Origin: Bacteroidia bacterium
Lineage (GTDB): Bacteria; Bacteroidota; Bacteroidia; UKL13-3
Direction: 5' to 3'
Assembly: GCA_023151275.1 (NCBI GenBank)
Contig: JAKLJI010000001.1
Location: 1,813 to 65,812 of the forward strand
Length of the DNA stretch: 64,000 bases
Below are positions 1-7,866 of the stretch, piece after piece (position 1 is the stretch's first letter; the number at the start of each line of letters is the position of its first letter). A model generated the notes under the pieces. That model was not told the origin of the DNA, made no database searches, and saw nothing but the letters and a program-made list of their open reading frames with translations. The translations under genes and the position numbers were made by a program.

Positions 1-1178
1 GGATTCGAGAAAAAGTTCGGGAAAAACGGTGGGTTATTACACTTGTTACAACTGCTGCTATCTCCACTCCGGTAGAACCACCAATACCATTGATTTGGAC
101 CTTTATCTGTTAAATCTACAAACGGGGCATACTCCGCAAAACCTATCTTACGACGTGCTGTGAAAAAGTTCGTTACTGTGGGTGTGCCAGGAGTATCTAC
201 GTAAATATACCTTATCGTGCTATCACGCAATGAATCTCTTCTAAATGCATTTACTGCCAACAAACGAACCGGCCAAAAACCTGTGCGGTTAAACGTGTAA
301 TTAAAACTCTGGCTATACTTCGCTGTATCAATATAAGTCTGGCTCGTAAACCCTACATTCTGACGACTATAACCCGGATTCAATACTACCTCATCCGGTA
401 AATCCCAAAAAGAACGTCCTGCATTGGTACTTGTACTCACCAACTTCTGGGGACTGCCCAAGTAAACTGTATCCATACCAGGTACTATGGTCGGTGTGGC
501 TACGCTTGGATAAAATCCCGCTATCGGAGGTAGCATTTGGTTGCCGCCGCCTGCCGCAATAGCGAAAATACGCATATTAGGCCTGTTGGAACTAGCGCTC
601 GTGTTTGATAAAGGAGCAGCACCACAACCGGTGCCACCATCCATAAATGTACCATAAACCGAAGCAAATGCTGTGGTAGTGGCATTTACAGTACCGTTTC
701 CAGACCAAGATGAGTTATCAAAACAAACCTCAACAACAATATTTTCAATATTGTTATATGCAAAATTAGTTGCAAACGTGTAGGTATTCCAACCAGTAAT
801 TGGTGTAGTTGATGTGGTTGTGTAACAGGTAACAAAACTAGGGGTTAAGTATCCCGTAATTGTTGTGGCTGTTGTGTGAGCCATTTTAATGGTAAAGCCA
901 CCCAGTGCCTGGGTAGGAACGGCAGTTACATCAAACCCCAGAGAGGTAAAATTGGCAGGACCTGTTAAACCAGCTGCAACCAATTCAGATTTTAAAATAA
1001 GGTACTGAACACGACCGTCCTCGTACAAGGTTCCATAAGGCGTTTGCCCAGTAGTTCCTTGGGCAACAGTGCCCGTACCAATGGTCAACAATTGAGCTTT
1101 ACTGCTTAGCGAAATCAGAAGAAGCGCAACTGCCAACACAAAGGTTTTAAACAATCCTTTGGTAAACATTTTTTTCAT
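1..1178 (-). CDS. Large exported protein, probable T9SS cargo (3' end cut by window edge)
   Basis: An open frame runs from the ATG at 1178 to the left edge, so only the N-terminal 392 residues or so are seen. It starts with a signal peptide (MKKMFTKGLFK, a long hydrophobic run, then SSKAQ with likely cleavage at A-Q). The rest is rich in Thr, Ser, Gly and aromatics, as in secreted beta-sandwich proteins of Bacteroidota. Around residues 225-330 there is a PKD-like stretch (VYLGSPQKLVSTST, FNYTFNRTGFWPVRLLAVN). This composition fits a surface or secreted T9SS substrate, but the C-terminal sorting domain, if any, lies outside. The start is supported by the signal peptide and by a good promoter just upstream. 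I do not recognise a specific function. Confidence 0.75.
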   Translation of the reverse strand, partial: MKKMFTKGLFKTFVLAVALLLISLSSKAQLLTIGTGTVAQGTTGQTPYGTLYEDGRVQYLILKSELVAAGLTGPANFTSLGFDVTAVPTQALGGFTIKMAHTTATTITGYLTPSFVTCYTTTSTTPITGWNTYTFATNFAYNNIENIVVEVCFDNSSWSGNGTVNATTTAFASVYGTFMDGGTGCGAAPLSNTSASSNRPNMRIFAIAAGGGNQMLPPIAGFYPSVATPTIVPGMDTVYLGSPQKLVSTSTNAGRSFWDLPDEVVLNPGYSRQNVGFTSQTYIDTAKYSQSFNYTFNRTGFWPVRLLAVNAFRRDSLRDSTIRYIYVDTPGTPTVTNFFTARRKIGFAEYAPFVDLTDKGPNQWYWWFYRSGDSSSCNKCNNPPFFPNFFSN

Positions 1179-1200
1179 AAGTAATCTATATAGCTTATTA

Positions 1201-1230
1201 CAAATCTAAGATTTTCGGGCAATTAACAAA
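1201..1230 (-). promoter_or_regulatory. Bacteroidetes-type promoter for the exported protein gene
   Basis: On the minus strand a TTTG (1227-1230) is followed after 18 bases by TAGATTTG (1201-1208). This matches the known Bacteroidetes consensus of TTTG or TTG, about 19 bases, then TAnnTTTG. Transcription would begin near 1195, leaving a leader of roughly 17 bases before the ATG at 1178. Confidence 0.55.
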
Positions 1231-1300
1231 TTCAAATAGGGGCTAAAGACTTAATTTTTATGCTAAAATTGAAGCAACTCTTAAAATTATCTTTAGAAGT

Positions 1301-2377
1301 TTACTTTTTCACTTTGAGAAAGCTACTATCAGACAAAGAGTGCAGAAATGCTAACAAATCAGCCTTTTCCATTGGGTTTAAAGCCAATCCACCATCCTTT
1401 ATATGTTTTTCGATATTGGGATCTAGCGTTGGGCTAGGCTGAATGCCAGAACTGTAAAACTCAATTACCTCCTCAAGAGTCTTAAAGCGACCATCGTGCA
1501 TGTAAGGGGCGGTAAACAAAAGATTCCTCAAGCTAGGTGTTTTAAATTTATACAAATCGGCGGGGTTACCAGTTATTCTATACAAACCTGAATCTGCACC
1601 AAACTTATCGAGGCCAATATTATGAAAACTAAAATTTGTAAAAAAAGGTGAACTTAAACTACCATGACAATGAAAGCAATCACCTTTTTCACTTACAAAG
1701 AGCTGCATACCTCTGAATTCAGAAGGCGTACGTTGACGTTCTCTTCTTTCTGCTTGATCATAAGGAGAATTTGAAGAAATAAGTGACCGCTCAAACTGAG
1801 CTATTGCTTTTACAACACGAGAAACCGTAATGGTATCGGAACCAAATGCTTTTCTAAATAAACCAGGATATTGGAAATGATTTTGCAAACGCTGAACCAT
1901 GACTTTCAGGTCGTTTGCCATTTCAATCGGATTGGTAATTGGCCCCACGGCCTGTTGTTCCAAATCGGCTTTTCCTCCATCCCAAAACCACCTGTGACTG
2001 GTAAGATTATAGGTTTCATTCCAACCCAAATTGAACAAAGCCGGAGTATTCCGGTTTCCACGCTGACCGAAAGCCCCTTCACTAAACTGATTCCCAAAAT
2101 CTGAGTAGGCAAATTCGGGTTTATGACAAGTTGCACAACTCTGCGTATTGTTGGCGCTCAAAATTGGGTCATTGAACAATTTTTCGCCCAGCGCAACCCC
2201 CTCAACGGTGAGCGGATTATCGGATGGAATCGAAAACATCTTCCACCCAAAACCTGATGGGAGTTGGACTTGAAAAGGTGTTGGTGAACCGGATGAATCC
2301 TGGGGCTCATTAGTATTTTTCCTACATGAGAAAAAAAGTAAAACGGCGATGAAATACAGGTAATTGAATTTCCGCAT
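1301..2377 (-). CDS. Di-heme cytochrome c peroxidase (MauG/CcpA/MbnH superfamily), lipoprotein
   Basis: This 358-residue protein has two CxxCH haem-binding motifs, CATCH (81-85) and CFHCH (234-238), as expected for bacterial di-heme cytochrome c peroxidases and MauG-like enzymes. The conserved RWFWDGG (about 129-135) and PYMHDGRF segments are present; the Met in the latter is the usual axial ligand in classical peroxidases. The N-terminus is a lipoprotein signal with FFSC (Cys 18), so it is probably anchored in the periplasm. It lies 7 bases downstream of an MbnP-like gene, and such pairs are known in which the MauG-like partner (MbnH) oxidises a tryptophan of MbnP. It could equally be a plain peroxidase detoxifying peroxide. 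The family is certain; the exact substrate is inferred. Confidence 0.9.
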   Translation of the reverse strand: MRKFNYLYFIAVLLFFSCRKNTNEPQDSSGSPTPFQVQLPSGFGWKMFSIPSDNPLTVEGVALGEKLFNDPILSANNTQSCATCHKPEFAYSDFGNQFSEGAFGQRGNRNTPALFNLGWNETYNLTSHRWFWDGGKADLEQQAVGPITNPIEMANDLKVMVQRLQNHFQYPGLFRKAFGSDTITVSRVVKAIAQFERSLISSNSPYDQAERRERQRTPSEFRGMQLFVSEKGDCFHCHGSLSSPFFTNFSFHNIGLDKFGADSGLYRITGNPADLYKFKTPSLRNLLFTAPYMHDGRFKTLEEVIEFYSSGIQPSPTLDPNIEKHIKDGGLALNPMEKADLLAFLHSLSDSSFLKVKK

Positions 2378-2384
2378 AGGAGAA

Positions 2385-3179
2385 CTATTCTGTTAAAGAC
2401 AAAATTGAAACCATATCGTGCATATTCGAGGAAAGCTTAAAAGCACCAGGGGCAGTGTTCGTATGAATTGCTCTACCATCTTTGGCAAAACTATATTCAA
2501 AGGGATTCATAAACATTTCGGCCATATCAACTTTCAACTTCAACTTGGCCACAGTTGTTTTTACTTTGAAATTTTCCAATGAACAAGTGACTTCGGGCAG
2601 GTTTTCATTCCCACCTAAATCAAGAGAATACGAAACGCCAGATGATGGATTCCTTCCTGAGATTCTGAAAAAAATATACCCCGTATTCCAAGTCCAGAAC
2701 ATTCCCCAAGAAGGATCTAATGCCCCCTCTTGTAGTCCGGAAGTGTTTGCAACACTATCAACACCTAAAGAAACCCGTATGTTCGAGTAATGGCCAGCGG
2801 GCACACCAACCAATCTCAATTTCATACTTGCAGGGTCTTTGTGGGAAATCAGGTGGTAATTTTTAAGATTAATCCACTCACCCGATTTACGCTGCAAAGA
2901 AAAATTGGTAAAATAATACCTCAAATCTTCGATGTTAAACGTATCACCTGCTGGTGTTGAATAAATCTGACTAGTAAGAGTTACCGGCATCAAGCCAAAC
3001 ATATTGGACAGTTCAATTTCCAAAGAACCGGAACTTGGCACCACAAGCCCAGAAAACTGGGTTAATGTATCCAAGGGATTTACTGAAGACTCCTTGCCAG
3101 CATCAGGCTTTTTACATGAGGAAGAAAATAACACAATGATACCCCAAAAGGCGATTATCGAAAGCAACAGATTTTTCAT
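2385..3179 (-). CDS. MbnP-like family lipoprotein (putative copper-binding)
   Basis: The ATG at 3179 gives a 264-residue protein with a lipoprotein signal peptide (hydrophobic run ending FSSSC, Cys 22). An in-frame upstream start 18 codons earlier would place extra residues before the signal, so 3179 is preferred. The core carries features I associate with the MbnP family: an IEDLRYYFTNF block near 83-93, a SLGVDS block near 137-142, and a Trp-rich GMFWTWNTGYIFF block near 159-171, preceded by a GALDP segment. In studied MbnP proteins a tryptophan is oxidised to kynurenine by the partner di-heme enzyme and helps bind copper. The adjacent di-heme gene 7 bases downstream fits that pairing. The family call rests on recalled motifs only. 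Confidence 0.75.
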   Translation of the reverse strand: MKNLLLSIIAFWGIIVLFSSSCKKPDAGKESSVNPLDTLTQFSGLVVPSSGSLEIELSNMFGLMPVTLTSQIYSTPAGDTFNIEDLRYYFTNFSLQRKSGEWINLKNYHLISHKDPASMKLRLVGVPAGHYSNIRVSLGVDSVANTSGLQEGALDPSWGMFWTWNTGYIFFRISGRNPSSGVSYSLDLGGNENLPEVTCSLENFKVKTTVAKLKLKVDMAEMFMNPFEYSFAKDGRAIHTNTAPGAFKLSSNMHDMVSILSLTE

Positions 3180-3281
3180 ATTTCTAAAGTTGAGTATAAA
3201 TATACTAATAAAAGATATTTCAGATTGTAACAAATATCACAAACACATTTGCTTAATTTGTAATTAGTAAAACTTTGAGAA

Positions 3282-3773
3282 ATGCCAAGTTTTGACATTG
3301 TAAACAAACCAGACTTCCAAAAGGTTGACAATGCGGTAAATTCCGCCAAAAAAGATTTAGTAAATCGCTTTGATTTAAAGGATGAGGAGTGCAGCCTTGA
3401 GCTTGAAAAAAAAGCAAAAACGATAAAATTATCCGCGAAACAGGAAATGGCACTTACGAGCATTACGGATATTCTCCTAACTAAATTTTCAAAACAGGGC
3501 CTCGATGTTAGAACATTGGACCTATCGGGAGAACCAGTGCCTTCGGGCAAGCTCATGCATCTTGAAATCAAATTGAAAGATGGAATTGACAAAGAGATTG
3601 CGAAGAAAATTGTCAACTACATAAAAACCCTACCTCAAAAAGTTCAGGCAGCCATCAACGATGATCAATTGCGGGTAACGGGAAAAAAAATAGACGATCT
3701 TCAAGCAGTAATTGCACAAGTGAGAAGTCAAGATTTTGAGCTTCCGCTACAGTTTGAAAACTTCAGAAATTAA
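3282..3773 (+). CDS. yajQ: YajQ-family nucleotide-binding protein
   Basis: The 163-residue product has the family length and opens with the typical MPSFDIVNKPDFQKVDNAVN. The conserved internal blocks DLKDEECSLELEKK and RVTGKKIDDLQAVIA are present. YajQ (UPF0234) proteins are small cytoplasmic alpha/beta proteins; some members bind cyclic di-GMP, others were reported to bind nucleotides or RNA. The gene stands alone on the plus strand between minus-strand genes. An AAACTTTG (3270-3277), one base off the -7 consensus, ends 4 bases before the ATG. Its stop codon directly abuts the stop of the convergent cdaA gene with no base between them. Confidence 0.9.
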   Translation: MPSFDIVNKPDFQKVDNAVNSAKKDLVNRFDLKDEECSLELEKKAKTIKLSAKQEMALTSITDILLTKFSKQGLDVRTLDLSGEPVPSGKLMHLEIKLKDGIDKEIAKKIVNYIKTLPQKVQAAINDDQLRVTGKKIDDLQAVIAQVRSQDFELPLQFENFRN

Positions 3774-4592
3774 CTAGGCCTTCAAGCCAAGCATTTCAGA
3801 ACCAAAATAACGGTTTAATTTGTTCAATAATTCCGCACGGGTAAGACCCTCAACAATTTTCCCTTCCTCGGCAAATGAAATTGTCCCTCGCTCTTCACTT
3901 ATTACAATAACCAAAGCATCAGATTGCTCTGTAATTCCAACGGCAGAAAGGTGTCTGAGACCATACTTATTTTGAATCATTGGATTTTCAGACAAAGGCA
4001 ATACACAATTAGCTGCCTTGAGTCGACCTTTTGCCACAATAACAGCACCATCATGCAGTGGGCTGGTTTTATTGAAAATAGCAACCAATAATCTTCTAGT
4101 AATCTTAGCATCAAGAAGTTCCCCTGATGTGCCTATAAATTTCATTTCTGAAGTTCGTGGAAAGACAATAATTGCACCGGTTTTTGATTCAGCAAGTTCT
4201 TCGCAAGCATCTAAAATATCTTCGAAGGGAGTTTCAAAAGTTTCGGCTATTTTCCATTTCCAAGGGAAAATATTCCACCAGGATTTATTCTCACCCAAAA
4301 AAGAACTATTACCAATTATCAAAAGAAACTTCCTAATCTCCTGCTGAAAAACAATCAATACCGCTAAAATTCCTACCTTAGTAAATTCGCTCAATATCCC
4401 AGCGAGCAAGGGCATCTCAAAGTAAGATACCAGGAGCCAGAACACATAAATGGTTAAAATTCCAATCAGAATATTAAAAGCCAGACTTCCCTTCAACAAC
4501 TTAAAGAGCTGAAATGAAAGTAACACCACCAACAAGATATCAATCAAGTTGATAAGTGAAAACTTAAAGTCTGCCAATTCAAACAGTTCCAT
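3774..4592 (-). CDS. cdaA: Diadenylate cyclase CdaA (c-di-AMP synthase)
   Basis: The 272-residue protein makes cyclic di-AMP from two ATP and belongs to the membrane-bound CdaA class. Three hydrophobic helices cover roughly residues 12-30, 38-56 and 62-82, followed by the DisA_N catalytic domain. The DGA motif (181-183, in SPLHDGAVIV) is intact. The second catalytic motif, usually RHR, reads RHL (213-215, LRHLSAVGI), which I flag as unusual. It lies 47 bases downstream of folP on the same strand, so the two are probably co-transcribed. c-di-AMP usually controls potassium and osmotic balance and cell wall homeostasis. Confidence 0.9.
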   Translation of the reverse strand: MELFELADFKFSLINLIDILLVVLLSFQLFKLLKGSLAFNILIGILTIYVFWLLVSYFEMPLLAGILSEFTKVGILAVLIVFQQEIRKFLLIIGNSSFLGENKSWWNIFPWKWKIAETFETPFEDILDACEELAESKTGAIIVFPRTSEMKFIGTSGELLDAKITRRLLVAIFNKTSPLHDGAVIVAKGRLKAANCVLPLSENPMIQNKYGLRHLSAVGITEQSDALVIVISEERGTISFAEEGKIVEGLTRAELLNKLNRYFGSEMLGLKA

Positions 4593-4639
4593 ACTGAAAT
4601 TGCCGAAGATAGTAAATTTTGGGCACTCGGCTATAATTC

Positions 4640-5509
4640 CTAAGCCAGATAGATTGAAATAGCTTGCTCAGCTTCTTTTACATCATGCACCCTCAAAATT
4701 TTCGCTCCACCCTGGAGAGCCAGTATGTGAGCCGCTGTTGTTGCATTCAAGGCATTTTCTGAATCAACATTGGCAGCAACCTTGATCATTGTCTTCCTTG
4801 AAATTCCAACAAGCAATGGCATGTTGAAAACACGAAAGGAATTCAAATTCCTCAGCAAGGCATAGTTTTGCTCCAATGATTTTCCAAAACCAAAACCAAA
4901 ACCAGGATCAATGATTAGGTTAGAAAGACCTAAGTTATTCAACGCCCTTACTTTTTCAATAAACCAGGAAATAACATCAACAACGGCATTCTGATACTGT
5001 GGGTTATTTTGCATGGTCTCAAAATCACCCGATTTGTGCATGATTACATAAGGAAGTTTACAATCAGCCATAAATAAGGGCAGCTCAGGATCGACCTCCC
5101 CTGCTGATACATCATTTATTAAATGAGCACCTAACTCAACAGCCTTTCTGGCTACAGAACTGTAAAAAGTATCAATAGACAAAAGTGCATTTGGAAATGC
5201 CTGAAGCAATTCCTTTAAAGGCTCATGCATGCGTTTCCATTCTTCATCAGGACCAACCATTTTTGAACCGGGACGAGTGGATTGAGCGCCAATATCCAGA
5301 AACAAGGCTCCTTCCTTCACGTGTTTGGCAGCCAAAGCAAGAGATTGATCTACAGATGCAACACGACTGGATGAATAAAAGCTATCCGGCGTTGTATTAA
5401 TAATACCCATGGTGCATGGTTTATCCAGATAAATCAGCTTACCGCCACAATTAAGTGTAAATTTAGGTCCGGATGCTTGCAAAATAAGGATTGCTTGTAT
5501 TTTTGTCAC
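4640..5509 (-). CDS. folP: Dihydropteroate synthase
   Basis: This enzyme joins p-aminobenzoate to hydroxymethyl-dihydropterin diphosphate in folate synthesis. The family signatures are clear: MGIINTTPDSF, DIGAQSTRPGS, SIDTFYSSVARKAVE, LINDVSAG, IDPGFGFGFGKS, GISRKTMI and LRVHDVKEA. The start is uncertain. GTG at 5509 gives 289 residues; TTG at 5482 would give 280 and begins nearer to the conserved part. Either start sits inside a very short divergent region shared with the DUF1599 gene, which contains two copies of an 11-base repeat. The linkage of folP with cdaA and a divergent DUF1599/DoxX operon is a gene order I have seen in other Bacteroidota (recollection, not checked). Confidence 0.92.
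   Translation of the reverse strand: MTKIQAILILQASGPKFTLNCGGKLIYLDKPCTMGIINTTPDSFYSSSRVASVDQSLALAAKHVKEGALFLDIGAQSTRPGSKMVGPDEEWKRMHEPLKELLQAFPNALLSIDTFYSSVARKAVELGAHLINDVSAGEVDPELPLFMADCKLPYVIMHKSGDFETMQNNPQYQNAVVDVISWFIEKVRALNNLGLSNLIIDPGFGFGFGKSLEQNYALLRNLNSFRVFNMPLLVGISRKTMIKVAANVDSENALNATTAAHILALQGGAKILRVHDVKEAEQAISIYLA
5477..5505 (+). promoter_or_regulatory. Promoter of the DUF1599/DoxX/aroK operon
   Basis: TTGC (5477-5480) is followed 17 bases later by TATTTTTG (5498-5505), an exact TAnnTTTG box. Transcription would start near 5511, before the proposed TTG start at 5530. This supports the 5530 start over TTG codons at 5491 or 5503, which would lie in or before the promoter. Confidence 0.45.
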
Positions 5510-5520
5510 GCAAAATAAGG
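5479..5520. repeat. Two direct 11-base repeats in the folP/DUF1599 divergent region
   Basis: GCAAAATAAGG occurs at 5479-5489 and again at 5510-5520, 31 bases apart start to start, close to three helical turns. The copies bracket the -7 box of the plus-strand promoter and the possible starts of folP. They could form a paired operator, but this is inference. Confidence 0.5.
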
Positions 5521-5529
5521 CGAGACAGC

Positions 5530-6078
5530 TTGAAAAATCAAACCGAGACAGAATTTGATGCAGTTATTGCACAGTGTAGGGAAATATTCCTGAAGAAAAA
5601 CCAAGATTATGGCCAAAGTTGGCGGATCATGCGCATTAGCTCCATCATTGACCAAATTTACATCAAGGCTGTACGCATAAGAACCATAGAAGAAAAAGGA
5701 GCTAATTTGGTTGGAGAATCTGTTGAAGACGAATACAGAGGGATAATTAATTACTGTGTAATGGCGCTTATTCAACTTGAAACCAATGAGGATGAAAGGT
5801 TTGAATGTGACGAAAAGGATTTACTAAACACTTACGATAAGTTTATTGTTGAAACCAGAAGCTTATTGCTGAAGAAAAATCACGACTACGGAGAAATCTG
5901 GAGAAACATGTTGGTTAGTACATTCACCGATATGCTACTGATGCGCATCAACAGAATGCATCAAATTATAGCCAATAAAGGAAAAACAACTGTTAGCGAA
6001 GGCATCGAAAGCAACTTAATGGACATGATTAACTATTCTGTTTTCGCATTAATTCATCTGAATAAAAAAATTCAATAA
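5530..6078 (+). CDS. DUF1599-family protein with two tandem domain copies
   Basis: No ATG exists near the N-terminus. I choose the TTG at 5530 because AAGG (5517-5520) sits 9 bases upstream and because family members begin close to the FDAVIAQCREIF block. That gives 182 residues. The protein is an internal duplication: KKNQDYGQSWRIMR near residues 20-33 recurs as KKNHDYGEIWRNML near 114-127, and each half ends in an INYCVMALIQL or INYSVFALIHL helix. The fold is probably all-alpha. DUF1599 members have been linked by others to nucleotide metabolism or modification, but the biochemical role is not established as far as I know. It is first in an operon with the DoxX-like gene 4 bases downstream. 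Confidence 0.8.
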   Translation: MKNQTETEFDAVIAQCREIFLKKNQDYGQSWRIMRISSIIDQIYIKAVRIRTIEEKGANLVGESVEDEYRGIINYCVMALIQLETNEDERFECDEKDLLNTYDKFIVETRSLLLKKNHDYGEIWRNMLVSTFTDMLLMRINRMHQIIANKGKTTVSEGIESNLMDMINYSVFALIHLNKKIQ

Positions 6079-6082
6079 ACTC

Positions 6083-7204
6083 ATGAAAGCATTAACTCAA
6101 ATAAGTAGAGTTCTAGTTGGTAGCTTATTTATTGTTTCCGGATTAATCAAAGCTAATGACACCTTAGGTTTTAGCTATAAGTTAATTGAATATTTCGAGG
6201 TATTCAAAATGGATTTCTTCACGCCCTGGGCAGTTCAAATGGCCATGGTGATTTGCATATTTGAAATCCTATCGGGTGTTGCATTACTCATTGGAATTTA
6301 CAATAAACTTAACACCTGGCTTTTACTGTTGCTGATTGTATTCTTCACGTTTTTAACCGGCTATAGTGTATTTGATGCCCGCATTAAAGACTGTGGATGT
6401 TTTGGAGATGCAATCAAACTTACACCTGTTCAGAGCTTCCAAAAGGATCTAGTTCTGTTGGTATTTATTTTGATTTTATTCTTTGGGCAAAAACACCTGA
6501 AACCATTGTTCAACAAAGCAATTGGAAACATTTGTCTATTTGTGGCCGTGTTTTTAACAACTGGGTTTACCTTTTACACCTACATGTTTATGCCTGTAAA
6601 AGACTTCTTGCCTTACAAACTTGGAAACAACATTTATGAACTAACTGTGGTTCCAGAGAACGCAGAAAAAGACATTATTGAAATGGTTTTCATTTATGAG
6701 AAAGATGGAAAACAGTTTGAATTTAAAACCGAGGAATTACCTGCCGATTTGGATAAATACACCTATGTTGACAGGAAGGATAAACTAATCAAAGAAGGGT
6801 TTAGGGCTCCAATTCATGACTTTAAACTTTTTGATTTTAATGGTCAGGAGCTCACCGATTCCTTCTTCAGAAGCCCAGGTTACAAGCTACTTTTTGTTCA
6901 AAACAAAGTGAATGAAGGAAGAACTGGAATGGAAACAAAACTGAACGAACTTGCCAAGCATGTATGGAACAGAAAGAACATGAGCATTTGGGCATTAAGT
7001 TCCAGCTCACCCGATGAACTACGCGAATACCAGAAGCAACATTCCTTAATTTACACCTTCAACAATATGGATGCCGTGCCTTTGAAATCAATGGTCCGTT
7101 CAAATCCGGGTATTGTTTTGCTAAAGGACAATGTAGTTGTAAAAAAATGGAGTGCCTATCAACTGCCCTCGCCAGCTGAATTGGACAACTACATAAATCA
7201 ATGA
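6083..7204 (+). CDS. DoxX/MauE-like membrane protein with C-terminal thioredoxin-like domain
   Basis: The 373-residue protein has four or so hydrophobic helices in residues 1-150 (VGSLFIVSGLIKAND is a typical DoxX start) and a conserved KDCGCFGDAIKLT motif near 104-116. A further helix leads into a long extracytoplasmic C-terminal region. That region has a redoxin-like layout (IHDFKLFDFNGQELTDSFF near 240) but no CxxC pair that I can find, so it may be a binding rather than a redox domain. Members of this Bacteroidetes group are called the BT_3928 family. The CGCFG motif resembles that of MauE-like proteins, which help form disulphides or mature periplasmic cofactors. The function here is inferred. 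The stop overlaps the aroK start (ATGA, 7201-7204). Confidence 0.8.
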   Translation: MKALTQISRVLVGSLFIVSGLIKANDTLGFSYKLIEYFEVFKMDFFTPWAVQMAMVICIFEILSGVALLIGIYNKLNTWLLLLLIVFFTFLTGYSVFDARIKDCGCFGDAIKLTPVQSFQKDLVLLVFILILFFGQKHLKPLFNKAIGNICLFVAVFLTTGFTFYTYMFMPVKDFLPYKLGNNIYELTVVPENAEKDIIEMVFIYEKDGKQFEFKTEELPADLDKYTYVDRKDKLIKEGFRAPIHDFKLFDFNGQELTDSFFRSPGYKLLFVQNKVNEGRTGMETKLNELAKHVWNRKNMSIWALSSSSPDELREYQKQHSLIYTFNNMDAVPLKSMVRSNPGIVLLKDNVVVKKWSAYQLPSPAELDNYINQ

Positions 7205-7734
7205 GCATCCGAAAATGGGTTTTCCTTTGGGGAATGCCAGGTTCAGGGAAAAGCACACTCGGTAAAAATGTAGCAGCAAAGCTTAAATTTACCTGGTTAG
7301 ATTTGGATTCTATCATTGAAAACGGAGAAAAAAAAAGTATCTCCGACTTGTTTCAATTGGTTGGTGAGGATGAATTTAGAAGGATTGAAAAAAACTACCT
7401 TCAACAAGGTAGTTTTCCAGACCTCATGATACTCTCTTGCGGAGGTGGAACCCCAGCATTTTTTGACAATGTTGACTACATGAAAAAGCATGGTACATGC
7501 GTTTACCTAAAATGCAGTGCTTCTTTTTTGGCAAGCAGGCTGAAAGAAGATGCCCAAAACAGGCCATTGTTAAAAGATAAACAGGGTTCTGAACTGGTTG
7601 AGAAACTTCAAGAAATTCTGGAAACGCGAAAAGCATTTTACGAATGTGCGGACATCACGCTACAGCTTCCCACCTCAAGACCTGATAGTGAACTAGTTGA
7701 CATCCTCCTTAATTTAAAATGGGATGAAAAATGA
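7201..7734 (+). CDS. aroK: Shikimate kinase
   Basis: The 177-residue product phosphorylates shikimate in aromatic amino acid synthesis. It shows the P-loop GMPGSGKSTLGK (residues 10-21), the DLDSII shikimate-binding Asp block (33-38), the EFRRIEKNYL block, the CGGGTPAF loop and the lid segment RPLL. Length and motif order are normal for AroK. It overlaps the DoxX-like gene by 4 bases, which implies translational coupling, although no functional link between the two is obvious. No other shikimate pathway gene is in the window. Confidence 0.93.
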   Translation: MSIRKWVFLWGMPGSGKSTLGKNVAAKLKFTWLDLDSIIENGEKKSISDLFQLVGEDEFRRIEKNYLQQGSFPDLMILSCGGGTPAFFDNVDYMKKHGTCVYLKCSASFLASRLKEDAQNRPLLKDKQGSELVEKLQEILETRKAFYECADITLQLPTSRPDSELVDILLNLKWDEK

Positions 7735-7806
7735 GTGCATTTTGCTGATTTGTGAAAAAAGTGTGAATCCTTCCAAAAAAAAAATTCGCTTAAAGCCTTA
7801 AGGCAC

Positions 7807-7836
7807 TTGACTTTTCAAGGTGGTTTATTAAGTTTG
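7807..7836 (+). promoter_or_regulatory. Promoter of the HU gene
   Basis: TTGAC (7807-7811), a 17-base spacer, then TAAGTTTG (7829-7836) give a close match to the Bacteroidetes consensus. Transcription would start near 7842, with a leader of about 25 bases before the ATG at 7867. This fits a strongly expressed nucleoid protein gene. Confidence 0.65.
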
Positions 7837-7866
7837 TTACATATTAACCCTTAAACACCATACAAT

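Noticed and set aside
1260-1442. 60-codon plus-strand frame at the end of the di-heme peroxidase gene
   Set aside because: It is mostly antisense to a conserved gene and has no promoter or motif.
3176-3616. 146-codon minus-strand frame opposite yajQ
   Set aside because: It is antisense to a well-supported conserved gene, has no family features and an odd Ser/Phe-rich composition.
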